Part shown: positions 45,847-58,629 of the stretch, piece after piece
Position numbering within the stretch: the first letter of the stretch is position 1
Layout of the letters: the number at the start of each line of letters is the position of its first letter
Source of the DNA: Sarcocystis neurona
Lineage: Eukaryota; Apicomplexa; Conoidasida; Eucoccidiorida; Sarcocystidae
Length of the DNA stretch: 64,000 nucleotides
Assembly (NCBI GenBank): GCA_000727475.1
Contig: KL647307.1
Span: 1,508,895-1,572,894, forward strand
Direction of reading: 5' to 3'
Program-made: the position numbers and the translations under genes
The notes under the pieces: generated by a model
Told to the model about the DNA's origin: nothing
The model's database searches: none
What the model saw: the letters and a program-made list of their open reading frames with translations, nothing else

Positions 45847-45870
45847 AAGCACGAGTTTTCACTCGTGCTT
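45847..45870. repeat. Perfect 10-bp inverted repeat with 4-nt loop
   Basis: aagcacgagt (45847-45856), tttc loop, then actcgtgctt (45861-45870). It lies in gene-poor DNA with no neighbouring ORF to which a terminator-like role could be assigned. Confidence 0.85.
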
Positions 45871-48800
45871 CATGAGGTCGCACAAGAGGCCGTCTGTGGA
45901 AGGGATGAATCAGGAGAACACGCCGAGGACATTTCTAAATATTGTTCCGCCTCTTTTGGCCAATTATGCGGGTTCAAGAAAGAGTTCTGATTATTGGGAG
46001 TACTGTGATCGGAAAACCTGAGACAACGACTTTTAGGGTGTTGTACGCCTAGAAGGGAGCTTTAGTGACATCACCCTCTCCTGAGTAGCTCTGGCAGGCT
46101 TTCGCAACAGGTTCATATTCTCACTTGCTTTCATGTGTGCTTCTTTGGGAGCCCTCTCAGTTCTCCCTCCCCAGTGTCCACACCTTTCATCATCCTCCAG
46201 TCAAGTGATGTTCCAATGCTGTTTTCGTCATCTTCGCCAGTGCCGTTCGGCGTAGTGTGCGTACTTTTTCAGCTACGTGCGCGGAGTAGAAGGTCCGCGT
46301 CACAACTTCCGGTTTGGCTGTAAACAGTCCTCCACGCTGATTTGTCCATTTTCAATACTGTTAAAACTAATGTGTATGCCAGTTCCATCTTCCGCACGCT
46401 AGTTCTGCGCCCAGGTGGTGTCCTGGTGGTCGACCACACCCGACCCCCCAAAACCACCCCCCCTTCTTCTACATGGCTGTTGTCGGACAACGTCGACGAC
46501 TTAAAACTGAGGTCAACCGTAAGAAAATAGGATTTTTCCTCTTTCATTACTGCCCATTCCAACCAGTACTGTTGTGGGAGTCTTTATTCTGTGAATGCAG
46601 CGCCAGCTGCTAGCCGGCTCCTTCTTTCTCTAGCTCTGCGAGAGAAGACACCAGCGGTGGTACTCTTCCTCACAGGCGCGTCCTGGTTGGCCGTTCCGCT
46701 CCGTACCCCTTTGGTGCACACGGAGACCCACAAATATACATATATACGGATGCACAGCTTTCAGCCTGAGCACACGCGGAAGTATATTCACACACGTATC
46801 TAAGCAATATTGAAGACGGTAAAGGATATTCCCACGCCGCTTGGTAGCAAAGGCAAGTAAGGTGTGTGTATACGTACGCTGGTGCGTGCTTTCGTATTCC
46901 TTGCATATGGATCGAGAGCTAATAGACGCGCAGATGTATACTGATGTATACTTGAGGAGACGCAGTGGGCACAGAGTGCCGAAATTAAAATTGTCGCTGT
47001 GTGTGCCGGCCGCTCTTCGTATGGTGGCGTACCTGCAATGCGCAAGAGGGACTGTCCACTTTTCTCTGGTATCCTTTGTCCTGTTCTTTCTGGGGCTGCG
47101 CGGGCGTTTGACATCCATGCTGTTGTCAAAAGCTTTGATGGGGCAGGTCCCGGATAAAATGTGCTTGCAAGTACAGTGTTTTTTGAACAGCACTCTCTTT
47201 CGGGTTGTTGAGGATACAACTTTCATGAACTTTACTGTGCTTCCGCCGACCCTATATCGTATGCCTCGTAGACTAGTGGCTTCTCATAGAGGTTGTTGAA
47301 AACTTGCGGTGACATCATCTGAGCTGCAAGACAGCCAGTCCTCAAACAGAGTGAAGGCGGCGACTCCATACGTACTGGCTATGCTTCTTTTGTAATGCGC
47401 GTTCCAACACGTGAAAGCTGCAGCTGCGAAATTTCAATCGCTTTGGAGGAGGTTGCAGTAAGTAGGTATATAAGGACATTTCTGCGTCTTCACAGGTGTG
47501 TGCCATAGTGTGTAAACCCCTTCTTCAGTCCCACTGTCGGTTTTCTCAGGGAATCTCTTCATATCCGGATGTGGATCACTACGTCTGCGGGAACAAGAAA
47601 GGGACACGGTTGTCAGAGAACTTACCAAAGGGAAATTTTAAAGTACAACTGTACAGACGGCACAAGTTAACATTCGCAACACTAGTAGTTTCTGCGTCGA
47701 CAATGCCGAAAAGGTCTTTTTTTTACTTCTTGGTAGCAGCTAGTAGAACACCCGCGTTCGTGTTTCGCTGTAAGTAGCTTGACGAACGAGGGAGTTACGA
47801 AATGTTGAAGAATCCATAGAAATCGATCGAGGCCCGCTAGCGCGACGCACGCAGGCGCGGTTACCATCTTATCTTGTGTGTAGACGCAGATCTCTTGGCG
47901 TCTACAGGGAAGGATGTAGTGTCTGTACGTAGACAGAGATGCGCCCATATGCGAGGACACATGTGTGTATTGGGTCAGCTCTTCTGTGGGATATACACAT
48001 GAATGTGCATGCGTAGGTACCATATTCACACTGCTGAGGGAAATTTTGAGCGTTGAGTCGGTAGAAGAGTTTTTCACGACAATGGAGGGACTGACTGTTT
48101 TCGTTGTGAAAACGAGGGAGAGTGTAGATATTCACCGTGTGAGGGAGAAAGTTTTCAAAGAAGCCTGAAAAAGCGTAGCGTTGTATTTTGTAAACTGTGT
48201 CGGAAAATCGGGCGTCACGAGGCTACTAGTGATCCGAATTATCGCGTGTAGGTAGGCATCCCATGAACAATAATAGCAATGCAACGGCACCGCTCTGGCG
48301 AGCCTCGCTCTCGTGATTACGCATCCTAGCGCTTTCTTAAGCCTTCGCAGTACTGTCCCCCGACCGCTCCATTTACTCTTGCAATATCTCCCGTGGACAC
48401 TGTAGCGCCCCATTTCTGGGCTTCCTAGCAGTAGCGCTCTGCGTCTTTAATCCTAGAACTGTTTTGTTTCTTCCCACCACTGCCGTGTTCACTGCTTTCG
48501 CGCGAGATCTTAACAGAAGTAATTTCTGCTTGTTGGTGTTCTTCCTGTAAGGGAGCAGCAGCACAGCACCGCAAGACGTGCCTGGCGCTGCGCTTGATGC
48601 AGCCCTCACTTGGCGTCTCCACGCCTCCAACAGTCGAAAATTCCCTCTGGCCATTACCAGGAGGGAGGCCTATTTATGTGTGTGCAAGTGTATATGCATA
48701 GGTACATTCAGTCTGTCGCTACCAAACGGGTCAGCGATTATACACATATACATACATACATTAATTGGTAGTCGCCTCCGCTGCCCTCAGGAAGAGAAGG

Positions 48801-49664
48801 AGGAGGAGGAGTAGCCGTGGCACTTCCCCTCGTACTTCCCGTAGCAGTAGTACATGTTTCTTTCAGTGCGACTCTTCCCGATCGCCTTTGTTAATATTAC
48901 CGGTGTCTGGTGCCGACTGCCACGACAATAATACAAACGAAACGTATCCCAGAGTTCCTCGTGTTGTATATACCTCTGTATTGGCATGGGTCCTTCACCT
49001 ACTACCGTCTCGCCTTTTGCTGCCGTTTTTCTTCTTTTTTCTTCCTTCACCCCAACGCTGGTGCTACAAGGCCTGCACTGCGTCCCCGTGTTTGCAGCGG
49101 CGGTATTCTACGGACGTAGACGAAGGGCTCTGTTGCGTCTGTGTTCTGGGTGCAGCAAACAGCTTCACTTAAACTCGCAGAGATTATTTTGTCGACCCGT
49201 CGAATACGGAAGACTAGGGACATACACTTGTACAGCAGGGAGCAATCTACGCCTCCACCCATACATACGACTGCAAACCGTTGTGAAGCTCGGTCGCAGA
49301 TGCCTCCACATGTATTCTGCAGGCATCTGTTTGTCTGCACAAGTACACCAATGTTTACAAATGCTTCTACGTACATCCATGTGTGCCTCACTATTACGTC
49401 CGCATAATCGTAGCCATATGTACGTATGTACCTTTGAGGCAGTGTGTGTGGGTGTGTGAGCGTGTCTGTATGTATATGTATATCTTCCTCCGAGTGGTCG
49501 TGAACGGAGCACCAGTCTGGCATCTGGCTCTTCTCCTGAAGCGCCGTTGCTTTCGTCTTTTCCGGCAGATATATATTTTTCGCTGCAGTCAAGACCGTCG
49601 CAGAAAACGAGGAAAAATAGTGCTGCCGGACCTCTTCACGACTCCGCCCCCCCCGCTCCCACAG
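45871..49664. other. Mostly gene-poor; repeat content rises after 48.7 kb
   Basis: Frames at 46342-46530 (+), 46841-47299 (+) and 47965-48168 (+) were examined; none has a recognisable motif. The part from 48765 onward may hold upstream exons of the coiled-coil gene that follows, including Ser/Arg-rich sequence, but none could be connected in phase. Confidence 0.35.
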
Positions 49665-51558
49665 GTGGCGGTGATCTTTATATTATTTGGTGTCAACTAC
49701 TAAGTCGAGCTCTTGAGAGGGTAGCCTCTACCCTGGCAGTAGCAGTCGCACAGCAGCACCAGCCGGACTTTGCACTGCGACCTCATTTGTCCCTGCGGCG
49801 GCAGCAGCAGCCCGTTTATCAGTTCTTGTGTATAAACTCTTCTGACCCACGTGCTCGGGAAGCAGCAGATTTTTCCATGTCTTCGCGGCTTGCGTATTTC
49901 TCCACGTGAGCGGGCTGCTGCTTTGCACCAAGGCGACGCAGGAGGCATCTGTCGCCCAAGCCGGAGCGTTGCACGCGCCTGCAGCAGCACCAGGGTAGCA
50001 GTGACAGCTGCAGCAACTTCAGCGGCAGCAGGAGAACTAGGGAAGACGGCAGGAACGAGTGAAACGGCATCTGCTGGGGCGATCTGCGTCCAGCAAGACA
50101 GCGAATCGAGTAGCGGCAGGAAGAGGAGAGACAATTTTAGCAGCCGTTACTGCAACAACAGCGAATATGCCGCGCGCTCCTCTCGCTGCGCTGTCGCGGC
50201 TTCACGCTGCAGCTGTTGACAGGGCTTCACTCGGGGCTTCCCCGCCTCAGCGGCTGCTGTTGCAGCAGCACGAGGGGAGCAGTCGAGCTCGCACCGGCGG
50301 CTGCAGCCGCAACGCGGGCAGCAGCAGGGACTGCAGCACCAACAACGCGTCCAACGTCAACAGGAACAGCAGCAGTTGTCGTAGCAGCAACAGCAGCAGT
50401 GCACCTGTCAGCAGCCGCAGCAATGATGGCTCGTCTAGGTGTAACAACACCAGCAACAGCAGCTCCTGCCGCGATAGCAGCGGCAGCAATACAGCATACA
50501 GCATTGCTGCGTGTGAGGCAGGTGGTGCCTCTTCGAGAGCGAGAGCTCAGCGAGAGATAGTCAGAACAACAGCAAAAGCAGGAGAAACAGCAGCAGCAGC
50601 GACGAACAACGAGGACGTTTTGCGGGTGACAACAAGCTGCAGCAGGGAACAGTCTTCTCTTGGCGACGGACAATGCGGCAGTCGAGAAAGGCAGTGTGCA
50701 CAGGAGCGGTCACGCGTTCATGTGCCTGGCAGTCAGCGGCGGCGGGAGCCGGTGGAAGAAGACGAGAAAGAAGGGGAAGAGCGGCAGCGACAGAGGGAAG
50801 ACTGGGAGCTACGGCAGCAGACGAAGAGGCAGCGGCAGCGGGACTTTGGGAACAGAGAGCAGCAGCAGGATGAGGAAGCTGGTGGCTGCGGCAGATTGAG
50901 AGCAGCAACCACAGGAGAGGGCGGAAGCAGTAATAACAAAGATACAGGCTTGCCTACATCGGCATTTTCGACAATAGGAACGACAGGAGAAACAGAACGC
51001 AGAGAAAAGGCAAGCATCCCTTTCGAAAAAGAAAACGCTCGAGAAAGGACATCCGGAGGAAGAGGCAGTGACGCTCCAGCAGCCACAGCAGCAACAAGAG
51101 GGGACTTAGCGAAGGCGAAGCATTCAGCAGCAACACGCGCACTCCTGAGCTTATCAGCGCGACGGGCCCAGACGCGCGAGTGTGCCCTTCGCGCAAAGGA
51201 AACTGCGGAAGACGGCGAAGGAGAGCAGAACGAAGAGAGAGGAAAAGAAGAGAAAGAAGGCGAGCACTCAGAAAAGAAAGGAGAAAAACAAGAACAACCA
51301 AGAGCGGAGCACGAGGCAGAACAAGAACGAGAAGCAGAAGAAGGAGAAGAAGAAGAAGGAGGACAAGTAGAAGAAGTTGGCGAAGGTGCTACTTCTGCTG
51401 CCGCGAAGGAGGCTGCAAGCCGCGTGGAGAAGGCAGAGAGAGACATCGTCAAATTTCAGAGGGCCTTGGCGCTGCTGCGACCAACTCTGGGGAAGTACGC
51501 AGGACAGCGAGACGAAAATGTCTCCGCTATCAACAACCATCTTGACAGGTGGGATTGA
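49665..51558 (+). CDS. Coiled-coil, acidic low-complexity protein (at least two exons)
   Basis: The exon 49665-49905, after a strong ccgctcccacag acceptor and before GTGAGC, encodes G-G-D-L-Y-I-I-W-C-Q-L-L-S-R-A-L-E-R-V and then Q-Q-P-V-Y-Q-F-L-C-I-N-S-S. This is non-repetitive and gene-like. An acceptor ending 50045 would join in phase to a long open frame to 51558 (R-Q-E-R-V-K-R...). That part is Ser/Asn/Arg-rich, then strongly charged with long Glu/Lys runs (about 51190-51400). It ends in a likely coiled-coil helix, K-A-E-R-D-I-V-K-F-Q-R-A-L-A-L-L-R-P. The frame may stop at 51556-51558 or splice at the GTGGGA near 51550 into coiled-coil-like sequence at 51961 (L-K-E-K-E-E-L-R-E-T-R-R). Upstream exons are missing and the family is not recognised. 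Confidence 0.5.
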
Positions 51559-53619
51559 AATTCTTCTGCAGTAGCATCTCTCACGACTGGTGTGCGGCAC
51601 TGCTGAGGCACCAGCTGCAAGGTGCTTCTTTTTCATTCCTGCTGCTGCGGCGAGTGTGCCGCAGGCATCCCCCTCGGACTTTGTTGCCGCTGCTGCTCTT
51701 GCTGCTGCTGCTGTTGCTGCTGCTGTCGGTTTTGTCCCGCCGTTCCCTCTGCTCTCGTTTCTTCAGCTGCGCGGTCGCTGCCGCTCTGCCGCCTCTCCTG
51801 CTCCAGCAGAGCAAGGAGACTCACGCAGATACAAGAAATCTTGAGTCTTGACCTATTATCCGTCACTGTTGTGCCTCTCTCTCATTTGTGGGTTTATCAA
51901 AACGCAAGGTCATTCACGTTAGTATTTTCTGACCTGAACTGACTTATTAAACGCCACCTAGCTGAAAGAAAAGGAGGAGCTGCGTGAAACCAGGAGAGCA
52001 GTCAGCCGGCTAGTGGCAGCAGGAGCAGTTGTAGTAGTAGTCGTTATTGGCGGAACAAGGGAAGTCGTCAGTGACGCTTTATTGAAGTCATCTTCCTGAT
52101 ATTCGTATTAACAAGCATGTTGCCATCAGGGAAAGGGAACCGCGTCTTGTTGACCTTCGGATGACGTTCGTGGAAATTCCAAGAAATAAAACTTCCGCGA
52201 ATGCGGTAGTCGTCATGGTAGTCGTCATAGTAGTAGTAGTAGAAGTAGTAGTAGTAGTAATAGGTTTAGCGGTGCAGGTGTAGTCTAGGTGTAGTTATAC
52301 GCGTCTTAGTAAGAACAGCGCACGAGGAAGCCTGTCAGCAGTAGAACAGAAATTAGGAATGGTAACGGAAGAAGGAGGAGCAGACGTTTCATTCTTAAGA
52401 CTGGTAGGACTGGCACCGGTGGGACAGCAGTGGTGCTCGTAGAGCACGTGCTGCCTTCATAGTCCTATCGTAGCAATTATAACGGGACATCTTTTGTTGG
52501 GTCACCTCTCTTTGAACGAGCCTCATGAAGTTGAAAGTAAGTGGCAAAGAGTGGAAGTATACGTTCACTGGGTTGGGAAGCGTCGTAGGAGGAGGCGTAA
52601 CTGCGCGAGAGAGAGAGACACACGGACAGCAAACACAACACAAGAAGAATAAGAAAGAGTAACAGTGGTAGGAGACGTCATGAGAATCCCAAGACAAATA
52701 GCCGCAACAAGAATATTGGCAGTATCCGCCAGGAAAGTTCAGAGGGAATGCTACTACAAAACAAAGAGGTGGGAGACCGGTGAATTCTTGTGCTCTGCTA
52801 GAAGTAGGAACAGCAGGAGGAGCTGCAGCAGCAACGAGAGAGAACGATGCAGGGAAACCCGGAGTGGGATGGGTGGGACAGCAATGAGGCCGACCGTATC
52901 CGTGTGTAAAAGCAGGAACAGGAGGACATACGTCTGTACTGGTGCACGACTGCTGGTGGGGGGACGTGTCACAGCAAGCGAAGAGACGGAGGGAAAAGTG
53001 TCGCCCGGGGAGGGGGAGGGGCCGGGCGAAGATGTGCCACGAAGTACCATGTCGTGTCGGGAGACAGAGTGTCTTGAAAAAGACGGTTGTCTTATACCAG
53101 ACAAATTCCTTATTAGTCTTGATAATTTAGGGAAATCTGGTGACTTGGCCCTTCTTAGATCTTTCGAAAACTTTCAAACGCATACACCTGTCTGGGTGTA
53201 CGTACACACCAGAAGCCATCGTCCCTTTCTCTCGATCTATCTATCTCTCTATATATGGGTATCCATATATATGTATAAATATATATGGTATCCATATGTA
53301 TATATATAGGTCTTCATGTATATATATATATACTTAGTGTCTGGGTGTATGTACACACTACATGCCATCGCCCCTTTGTCTGTCTCTCTCTCTCTCTGTG
53401 TATATATACATATATGTATATCGGTATCCACACATGTATATACAGTCAATGTGTATATACTTATATGCGTATATACACGCAGATAGGTATATCTGTTGAC
53501 AGAACTGTACGTATATATTCTGTTCGTCATTCAAGCACTTACACACATACATATCTCTACGTATAAATGTGTACGTGCGGATACGTTTGTCCCTGCGTAT
53601 TTTCGAGAGTGTCACGTGG
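51559..53619. other. Repeat-bearing stretch without a supported gene
   Basis: Contains CTG runs (51640-51740), a GTA/TAG triplet tract (52206-52263) and TA/GT microsatellites (53230-53530). A + frame at 52665-53160 reads L-I-P-D-K-F-L-I-S-L-D-N-L near its end, but no domain or splice chain could be built. Upstream exons of the AAA+ gene may lie here. Confidence 0.3.
52206..52263. repeat. (GTA)n-type triplet tract
   Basis: Runs of gtagtcgtcat and then gtagtagtagtag with few interruptions. It is a triplet class different from the CAG runs that dominate the window. Confidence 0.8.
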
Positions 53620-54400
53620 CCCACTGGTATTCGAGACGTAGATCCAGAAGCATCTCTCTTTCTTTGCTGTCGAGCTGCGTCTTCCTGCGCCGGGTTTTGT
53701 TGTCCCTTTTCTTCCTTTCTCTCTGTCCCTGGCGTCTTGCTGATCTCCACTTCTCTTCGAATTTCTGTCCTCTTTTCTCTCTCTCGCCCGTTGTCCTCCT
53801 CCGCCCAGCGACCTCCCACCCCCCCCCCTGTTGTTCGTTCGTATTTTCCGCTTCGTCCCCCCCTCTGTGTCTCTTCTCTTCCTTTTTTTTCAAGTCTCCT
53901 CTCGTTCTGTCTCCTGTTGTTTGCCCTCTCCCTGTCTTTCCTTCTCCTCTCTGTCTTCCCCGTCTCCTCCTTTTGCCCCATCGTCCTCCTTTATCTTCCT
54001 CTCCCAGTTTGTCCCCTCTGCACTTCTGCCTCCCGGCCCGTCGACCTCGCCGCGCGACCTTCCACCTTCTTGCGTTCCGCTGTCTATTCGTCGACTCTCG
54101 CACGCTTCGCCCTTCTTCGGTCACACGTTTCCTGCCCGTGTGTCCTTCGCTGCCTGTTTTCCCCTGCTGTCTCTCTGTGAGCAGCCATGCCCTCCTCCTC
54201 TCGGACTCTCTGACGCCTGTCCCCCTCCCTGCGGACTCTTCTTCGCTTTAGTCTCCTCTGCTGCTCTCTCTTCATCTGCTCTTCCACTTCCGCGCGTCTG
54301 GCCCTCTCCTTCTGAATTTTTCCTTTCTCTTGCTGCTGCTGCTGCTTCTTCTTCTTCCCTTTTCTGGCACTTCCTCGCGACCTATCCTCCTCCCGCGTCA
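53620..54400 (+). other. Long pyrimidine tract
   Basis: About 780 bp in which the + strand is overwhelmingly C and T (blocks such as ttttctctctctcgcccg and tccttctcctctctgtcttc). The opposite strand is purine-rich and yields open frames of Arg, Lys, Glu and Gly. It sits just 5' of the first assigned AAA+ exon, so it may be an expanded intron or promoter element. Confidence 0.75.
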
Positions 54401-54430
54401 CCCAGCCAAATATGCACTCACACACGTCAG

Positions 54431-54517
54431 GAGGAAATGTCTACTTGTGCGGGTGGAGAAGCAGACAAATATGCTTGGATATGTTTCCGCGTTTCAGCCG
54501 CATACAAGTCTTCAAAG
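54431..54517 (+). CDS. ORC1/CDC6-type AAA+ ATPase, exon upstream of Walker A
   Basis: Exon after a cacacgtcag acceptor, ending before GTGCGT in phase 2. It encodes R-K-C-L-L-V-R-V-E-K-Q-T-N-M-L-G-Y-V, which fits the conserved L-x-x-R-x-x-E-x-x-x-[IL] helix preceding the ATP site in ORC1 and CDC6. The phase joins exactly to the next exon (AG plus A gives Arg). The N-terminal exons are not identified. Confidence 0.65.
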
Positions 54518-54703
54518 GTGCGTATACGTAGAGACACCCAGACCCCTCCCCCCTGCTCCTCCCCCACACACACACGCATTCACCTACGCATATATGCAGA
54601 GGGGAGAGTATATATATACATATGTATTTGAAAGGGATAAGATATGTGGATGTTTGTTTTTCTTTACGCGTCTGTCTCTGTGGTATGTGTGGATATGCTG
54701 CAG

Positions 54704-54836
54704 ACTTCTGGGGAAGCGTCGGGGAGGCTTGCTGTATTTGTATGGGGCCAGTGGAACCGGGAAAACTTGCACGGCGCTTCACGTGCTGCAGCAAAAATTG
54801 AAGTGTCTTCGCCATCGTCATCTGTTGCACAAACGG
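54704..54836 (+). CDS. ORC1/CDC6-type AAA+ ATPase, Walker A exon
   Basis: Encodes G-G-L-L-Y-L-Y-G-A-S-G-T-G-K-T-C-T-A-L-H-V-L. This is a perfect Walker A loop (G-x-x-G-x-G-K-T) in the sequence context typical of ORC1/CDC6 proteins, which load the MCM helicase at replication origins. It is preceded by a ctgcag acceptor and ends with GTAATT in phase 0. It connects over a 3.8-kb intron to the V-V-T-V-S-C strand at 58630. Confidence 0.8.
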
Positions 54837-57800
54837 GTAATTATTCTCCCGAAGATTCACCTCCCTCCACATGTCTCTTCTTGCTGAGAAATCTGCTGTA
54901 GACCCATAACGACAACGAAGTGTATGTAGGAGGCAACGCGCAGGCCACTTCCTCCCCGTATACACACACACACACACACATACGTGAGTATACGAGGCTG
55001 TAGAGAGGCGTACCCGCGGAAGAAGGAAAGATATACCCATACATATGTATATAAGCAGATGAACGTATGTGTACGTAAAGGCATATACATATATATGTGT
55101 ATATGTACATATACGTGTGTACTTGTTTATACAGATACATCGAGAATATATATATATATATATGCAGAGAGATTGACACAAATACCACACGCGTATACAC
55201 GTGTGTATGAAATTTGAGAGGAAGTCAACAACGGGGTCATTTCGTCACTCTTTTTCCTCTACAAGGATGTACCTTTTTCAATGTGTATACATACACATAT
55301 ATGTGTATGCGCTTCTGTGCGTTATAGATATATGTAGGCGCATAGGATAGCGAATCTGCGCGCCTGTGATGGAGGAGAGACACGCTCTCATATCTATATA
55401 TGTATGGGTACGCAAAAGAAAATTGAAGACCCTCTGTAGGGAGAGAAGGCGAGAATTGCCCCATTTTTCTCACAGGAAGACGGAGAAAAGGACAAACATG
55501 TGTCTCTCTCCACGTGCGCGTGTACGCCTTTGATATCAGCTACGCATTTGTGAAATGTATCGATCGTTCTGACGCGGGTTCGAGGGAAAGCACGTGTGGA
55601 CCGCCGCCATTCCCCAATTACCAGAGAAACGCATATTCTTGGCGAAAGGCACTTTCTCAGTTTACAAGCTACATGCCGTGACATACGAGAGAGTGTCCCT
55701 TTCTTTGAACACGCGTACACACCGCATGCCCAGGGTCTGCGAGGACCCCTCCCCGTTTTTCTGTTTAGAAGACGGCAGCGGTTGTTTACGTCTCTTCGTG
55801 TCTCGCAGGGTGCATACACCCGAGCGGATTCGAAGAACCTCCTAGCCCGAAGAAACACGTATGTAAACTCACACGTTCATCTTCGCGCATACAGCAACAC
55901 ACACAAACAGCTTGATCTACGTACCTTTACACTAACTTTACCTACAAACATATATATATACATATATATATATGTATGCGAATATTCATCAATCTGTGTA
56001 TACACATAGATATATATATATATACACCTGTACACATATGGATGGACACATATATATATATATGAATAGGTCTTCATGTATACGTATATGGATTCATAGA
56101 GGGATGTGAATAGGTGGACGTAATAATATATACTTGTATACACATGCACAAATATACGCGCCAATTTTGTTCCCCCTATATATATACATATATACAGAGA
56201 TACTATGTACGCGTATATGCAACAAAAGTGGATATAAATATAGAGAAACACACACATGTAGATCAATAGGTGTATCTGAGTACACACACGTAAGAGTGAG
56301 TTGCGCAGGTCAACCCGTCGCGTTGCTGTCCGCTCGGGTGTACGTACCTCACAAGACGCGGTCCCCGACTGGACTGCGACGCGAAGAGAGAAGAGCCATT
56401 CTTCTCTGCTGCACGTTGCTGCTTACAGCGAATATCTGCAGTCCCCAAATATTTCTGAGAGCTCTCACACTTCCATGCAGAAACAGCATGTACGAAGGTA
56501 TACTTTTATGTTAGCGTGTGTGCACGCCCGTATTTGTGTACGGAGTGCCTGCGGGCCGGCACCTACGCGCGTCTGTTCACAAGCGACCAAGAAATCTTTC
56601 TTCGCTCTCAAACTCCCTCACCTCTCCCTGTACACGAGTGGCCAAGGATACACATATGTATACACATCTGTACATTTGTAAATACATAAACATATCTCTT
56701 GTATGTGTGTGTCTATCCCTTACATCGCGTCCACACGTACAGACACATGTACACATATATAGAGAGAGAAGGAGAGGGGAGCGAAAGACAGAAAGGGGTA
56801 ACGTAGTGGTTTGTAAGTGGCTGAACTCTAGAAATGTGTACACACGTGTACGTACGTATATATATATATATATAGATATATAGGTTTATAGATTTTTCTG
56901 TCTTTGTACGTCCACGTACAGATGGACACACTTTCCCAGGAGTTATACATAGGGATGTTCTTTCATATGTGTGCAGAGAGCGGACCACTGCGCGGCTGTC
57001 ACCAGCTTTCCCGTCATGCGTATACACCGGTAGATCTATGTAAATCTTACTCTTCGATATATATATATATATTGTCGCCTATGTACGCGTCCTTTATCCA
57101 CCGGAGGACTACATGCATCGATGTTGGCATATATGTGTATACGTCTACTTGTATCAAGAGCAGGTCGATATATGTATGTAGGTGCTTCGGTGTTTCTCTG
57201 TGTGAAGCGAAGAACGGCAATTACAGAGAGAAGGAGAGAGAAGTTAAAGGGAAGAAAAGTCGTCGCCAGACTCACGTGTTGTCGTGCGGACAAGGGAAGC
57301 CGGGCAGTCTTCGGGGAAGCCTCTGGTGCTATCCCACGAATGTCTACGTAGCGGGTGAAGAGAAGGAAAAGTATATTTCTTTGGCAGTTGGCTGAGGAAG
57401 ACGCAGACAAACAAGTCCACTGACGTAGAGATACATATTCAAGTCCGCAGTGTGCAGCAGACACGTACGCACTCACCGGTCTGACCGGACACCCACGTAT
57501 GTACATATACACATATATAGAGAAACAGATATAGTTTTACACGTGCTACGGCCACACCCACGTATATACATAAATCTGTAGAAAAATGGATAAATATACG
57601 TGTATACTTAGCGCTCATCCATGTTGCCACACACCCATGCGTATATATATATATATACATACATATATATGTCCATGTGTAATCGGCACACCCACGTGTA
57701 TACGTATGTATACATATATATATATATATGTAACGGGTGCTCATCGATGTTATAGCGTACACCCTAGTGTATACATATACATATATACATGTATCACTGG

Positions 57801-58629
57801 CACACCCGCCTATATGGATCTACACATATATGTATATATATGCGTAGTTGGATATACGTGGGTATTGCACAGCTCATGTGTGGATTGGAGGAAGATTATA
57901 TGGAGATACAGGGAGGAGGGCCTATTCGTATTACGATCCGGGTTGACTTCTGGGAGAGGCAGATATTCTTCAAGTGTCTAGACAAAGACAGAAAGCTACG
58001 GAAGAAGAAAGAGGGAAAATGGAGCCTGGGTTTGCGTATTTCTGGTCCTGGGTTTGCCTATCCCTGGTCCTTTAGCTTTTCGTAGGGTCCGCGTTTATAC
58101 AAGGTGACTTTGCCCTTGGCGGGAAAACGTCAGCTCTTTGCAGCCTTCCACCAGCGTTTCTCTTCCCAGGTGTACATACAGCGCAGGGCCGACACACCCG
58201 TGTCTCTTCTGTGTGGGCGTTTTACGTGTGGAGAGTTCCAGAGAACGAGAGAAACATCAGTCCTCAAGATTTCTCTACCCTCGCCGTGAGACGTCCACGT
58301 CTCTTCGTAGACTTGTGCGTCTGCATGTAGAGGAGAATGTTGCTTGACGCGTTTCTCCGCAGTTCTCGAGTGTACAGACACCAGACGCAGCAGGTTTACT
58401 CGCACCTGCTACTTGGTGCTGCAGTGTTGGACCCTCTCCTAGACGTCGCGCAGAGAGAAAAAATGTGGCAGAAAGAGAAAGAAGGAGGAGGTCAGCCAGC
58501 GCTATCTACGCCGGCAAGGCGTGCGTATATTGCAGCGCAAAAAATACACAGCTGCGTGCCCCACGGTTTGCTAGCTGAAGGTTGCATAGCAGCTGTGTCA
58601 CGTGTCTGCGCCGCTGCGGCTGTCAACAG
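54837..58629 (+). other. 3.8-kb intron of the AAA+ gene
   Basis: Filled with TA, CA/TG and GA-type microsatellites (55065-55170, 55945-56060, 56750-56885, 57050-57075, 57640-57850). It also contains an open + frame at 58337-58636 (Q-Q-V-Y-S-H-L-L-L-G-A-A-V-L-D-P-L) that looks protein-like but is not needed by the phase-consistent model. That frame might be an alternative exon. Confidence 0.6.
57640..57860. repeat. TA microsatellite with interspersed cacacccacgtgta unit
   Basis: A short phrase, ggcacacccacg or close variants, recurs at about 57690 and 57790 with similar text near 57620 and 57550, separated by TA runs. It is a degenerate compound repeat comparable in style to the 16.8-kb array. 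Confidence 0.55.

Noticed and set aside
53496..54251. Long Ser/Leu/Pro-rich + frames and Arg/Glu-rich minus frames
   Set aside because: All frames across the pyrimidine tract are open because CT-rich DNA lacks stop codons on either strand; this is not evidence for coding.
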